Positions 12,430 through 12,541 of a stretch of 12,541 nt of DNA are shown piece by piece. Origin of the DNA: WLNJ01 sp037131165. Lineage in GTDB: Bacteria > Actinomycetota > Thermoleophilia > Solirubrobacterales > Solirubrobacteraceae. Location: contig JBAXRO010000056.1 in the NCBI GenBank assembly GCA_037131165.1, positions 1 through 12,541 of the forward strand, given 5' to 3'. Positions within the stretch are counted from its first letter, which is position 1, and each line of letters starts with the position of its first letter. A program made the position numbers and the translations under genes. The notes under the pieces are model-generated. The model was not told where the DNA came from, did not search any database, and saw only the letters and a program-made list of their open reading frames with translations.

Positions 12430-12540
12430 TCAAGCGGCTGCTTCGCCGCGCGAAAGAGCAGGAGCACTCTCCCAGTCGCCAGAAGGGACAAAATCAAAGG
12501 CGGGTTCTAGGTTGGCCCTCGGAAACCTCAGAGCAGAAGC
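12430..12540 (-). CDS. C-terminal fragment of an unidentified gene cut by the window edge
   Basis: The minus-strand frame is open from the edge to TGA at 12430-12432, giving 36 residues that include ALRFPRANLEPAFDFVPSG and end SRGEAAA. I do not recognise it. In favour of a real gene end: the other frames of this strand are interrupted, the residue mix looks protein-like, and a strong hairpin follows nine bases after the stop. Against: it is short, has no family motif, and open stretches of this length occur by chance. No integrase-type active-site motif is visible in it. Confidence 0.35.
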   Translation of the reverse strand, partial: ASALRFPRANLEPAFDFVPSGDWESAPALSRGEAAA

Positions 12541-12541
12541 T

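Noticed and set aside
1..12541. CRISPR array, transposon or phage genes
   Set aside because: There are no regularly spaced repeats, terminal inverted repeats, transposase or integrase motifs. The only repeats are the short elements described at the two edges.

Overview
The window reads as a chromosomal segment of a high-GC actinobacterium, roughly two thirds GC by eye in the coding part. Several genes start with GTG or TTG, Shine-Dalgarno sites are sparse, and there is an FprA-type ferredoxin reductase, a DUF151 bifunctional nuclease, an AI-2E-type permease and haem genes of the glutamate (C5) route. I infer Actinomycetota, probably class Thermoleophilia (Solirubrobacterales-like). That placement is a judgement from gene content and composition, not a measurement.

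Layout. (1) 1-3652, minus strand: an AI-2E-type permease, then hemB, a fused AhbA-AhbB siroheme-decarboxylase-like protein, and the 5' part of hemL, which breaks off abruptly near the left edge. The last three are tightly packed and translationally coupled (19-base overlap, then a probable TTGA overlap). (2) 3680-4471, plus: a YmdB-type metallophosphoesterase whose start lies only 27 bases from the divergent permease start. (3) 4404-7509, minus: a type I phosphodiesterase/alkaline-phosphatase-fold protein overlapping by 26 bases a polytopic GT-C-like membrane protein, which in turn overlaps the YmdB gene tail-to-tail by 68 bases. (4) 7638-9946, plus: a class I/II PLP aminotransferase and a D-Ala-D-Ala ligase-type ATP-grasp enzyme, two bases apart. 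(5) 10010-10501, minus: a DUF151 bifunctional nuclease. (6) 10644-12047, plus: an FprA-type ferredoxin/flavodoxin NADP reductase. (7) 12122-12195, minus: tRNA-Ile(GAT). (8) 12196-12541: a visibly AT-richer stretch with two strong hairpins built on the same ACAAC/GTTGT half-sites, and what looks like the C-terminal end of a minus-strand gene running off the window.

Functionally, the left block makes tetrapyrroles: HemL supplies 5-aminolevulinate, HemB condenses it to porphobilinogen, and the fused Ahb-like protein would decarboxylate siroheme if the organism uses the siroheme-dependent haem branch. The middle and right genes are mostly ordinary housekeeping or envelope functions. I see no CRISPR array, transposase, integrase or obvious defence system. 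The most distinctive items are the AhbA-AhbB fusion inside the hemB-hemL operon, the very compact divergent promoters, and the repeat-bearing compositional island at the right end.
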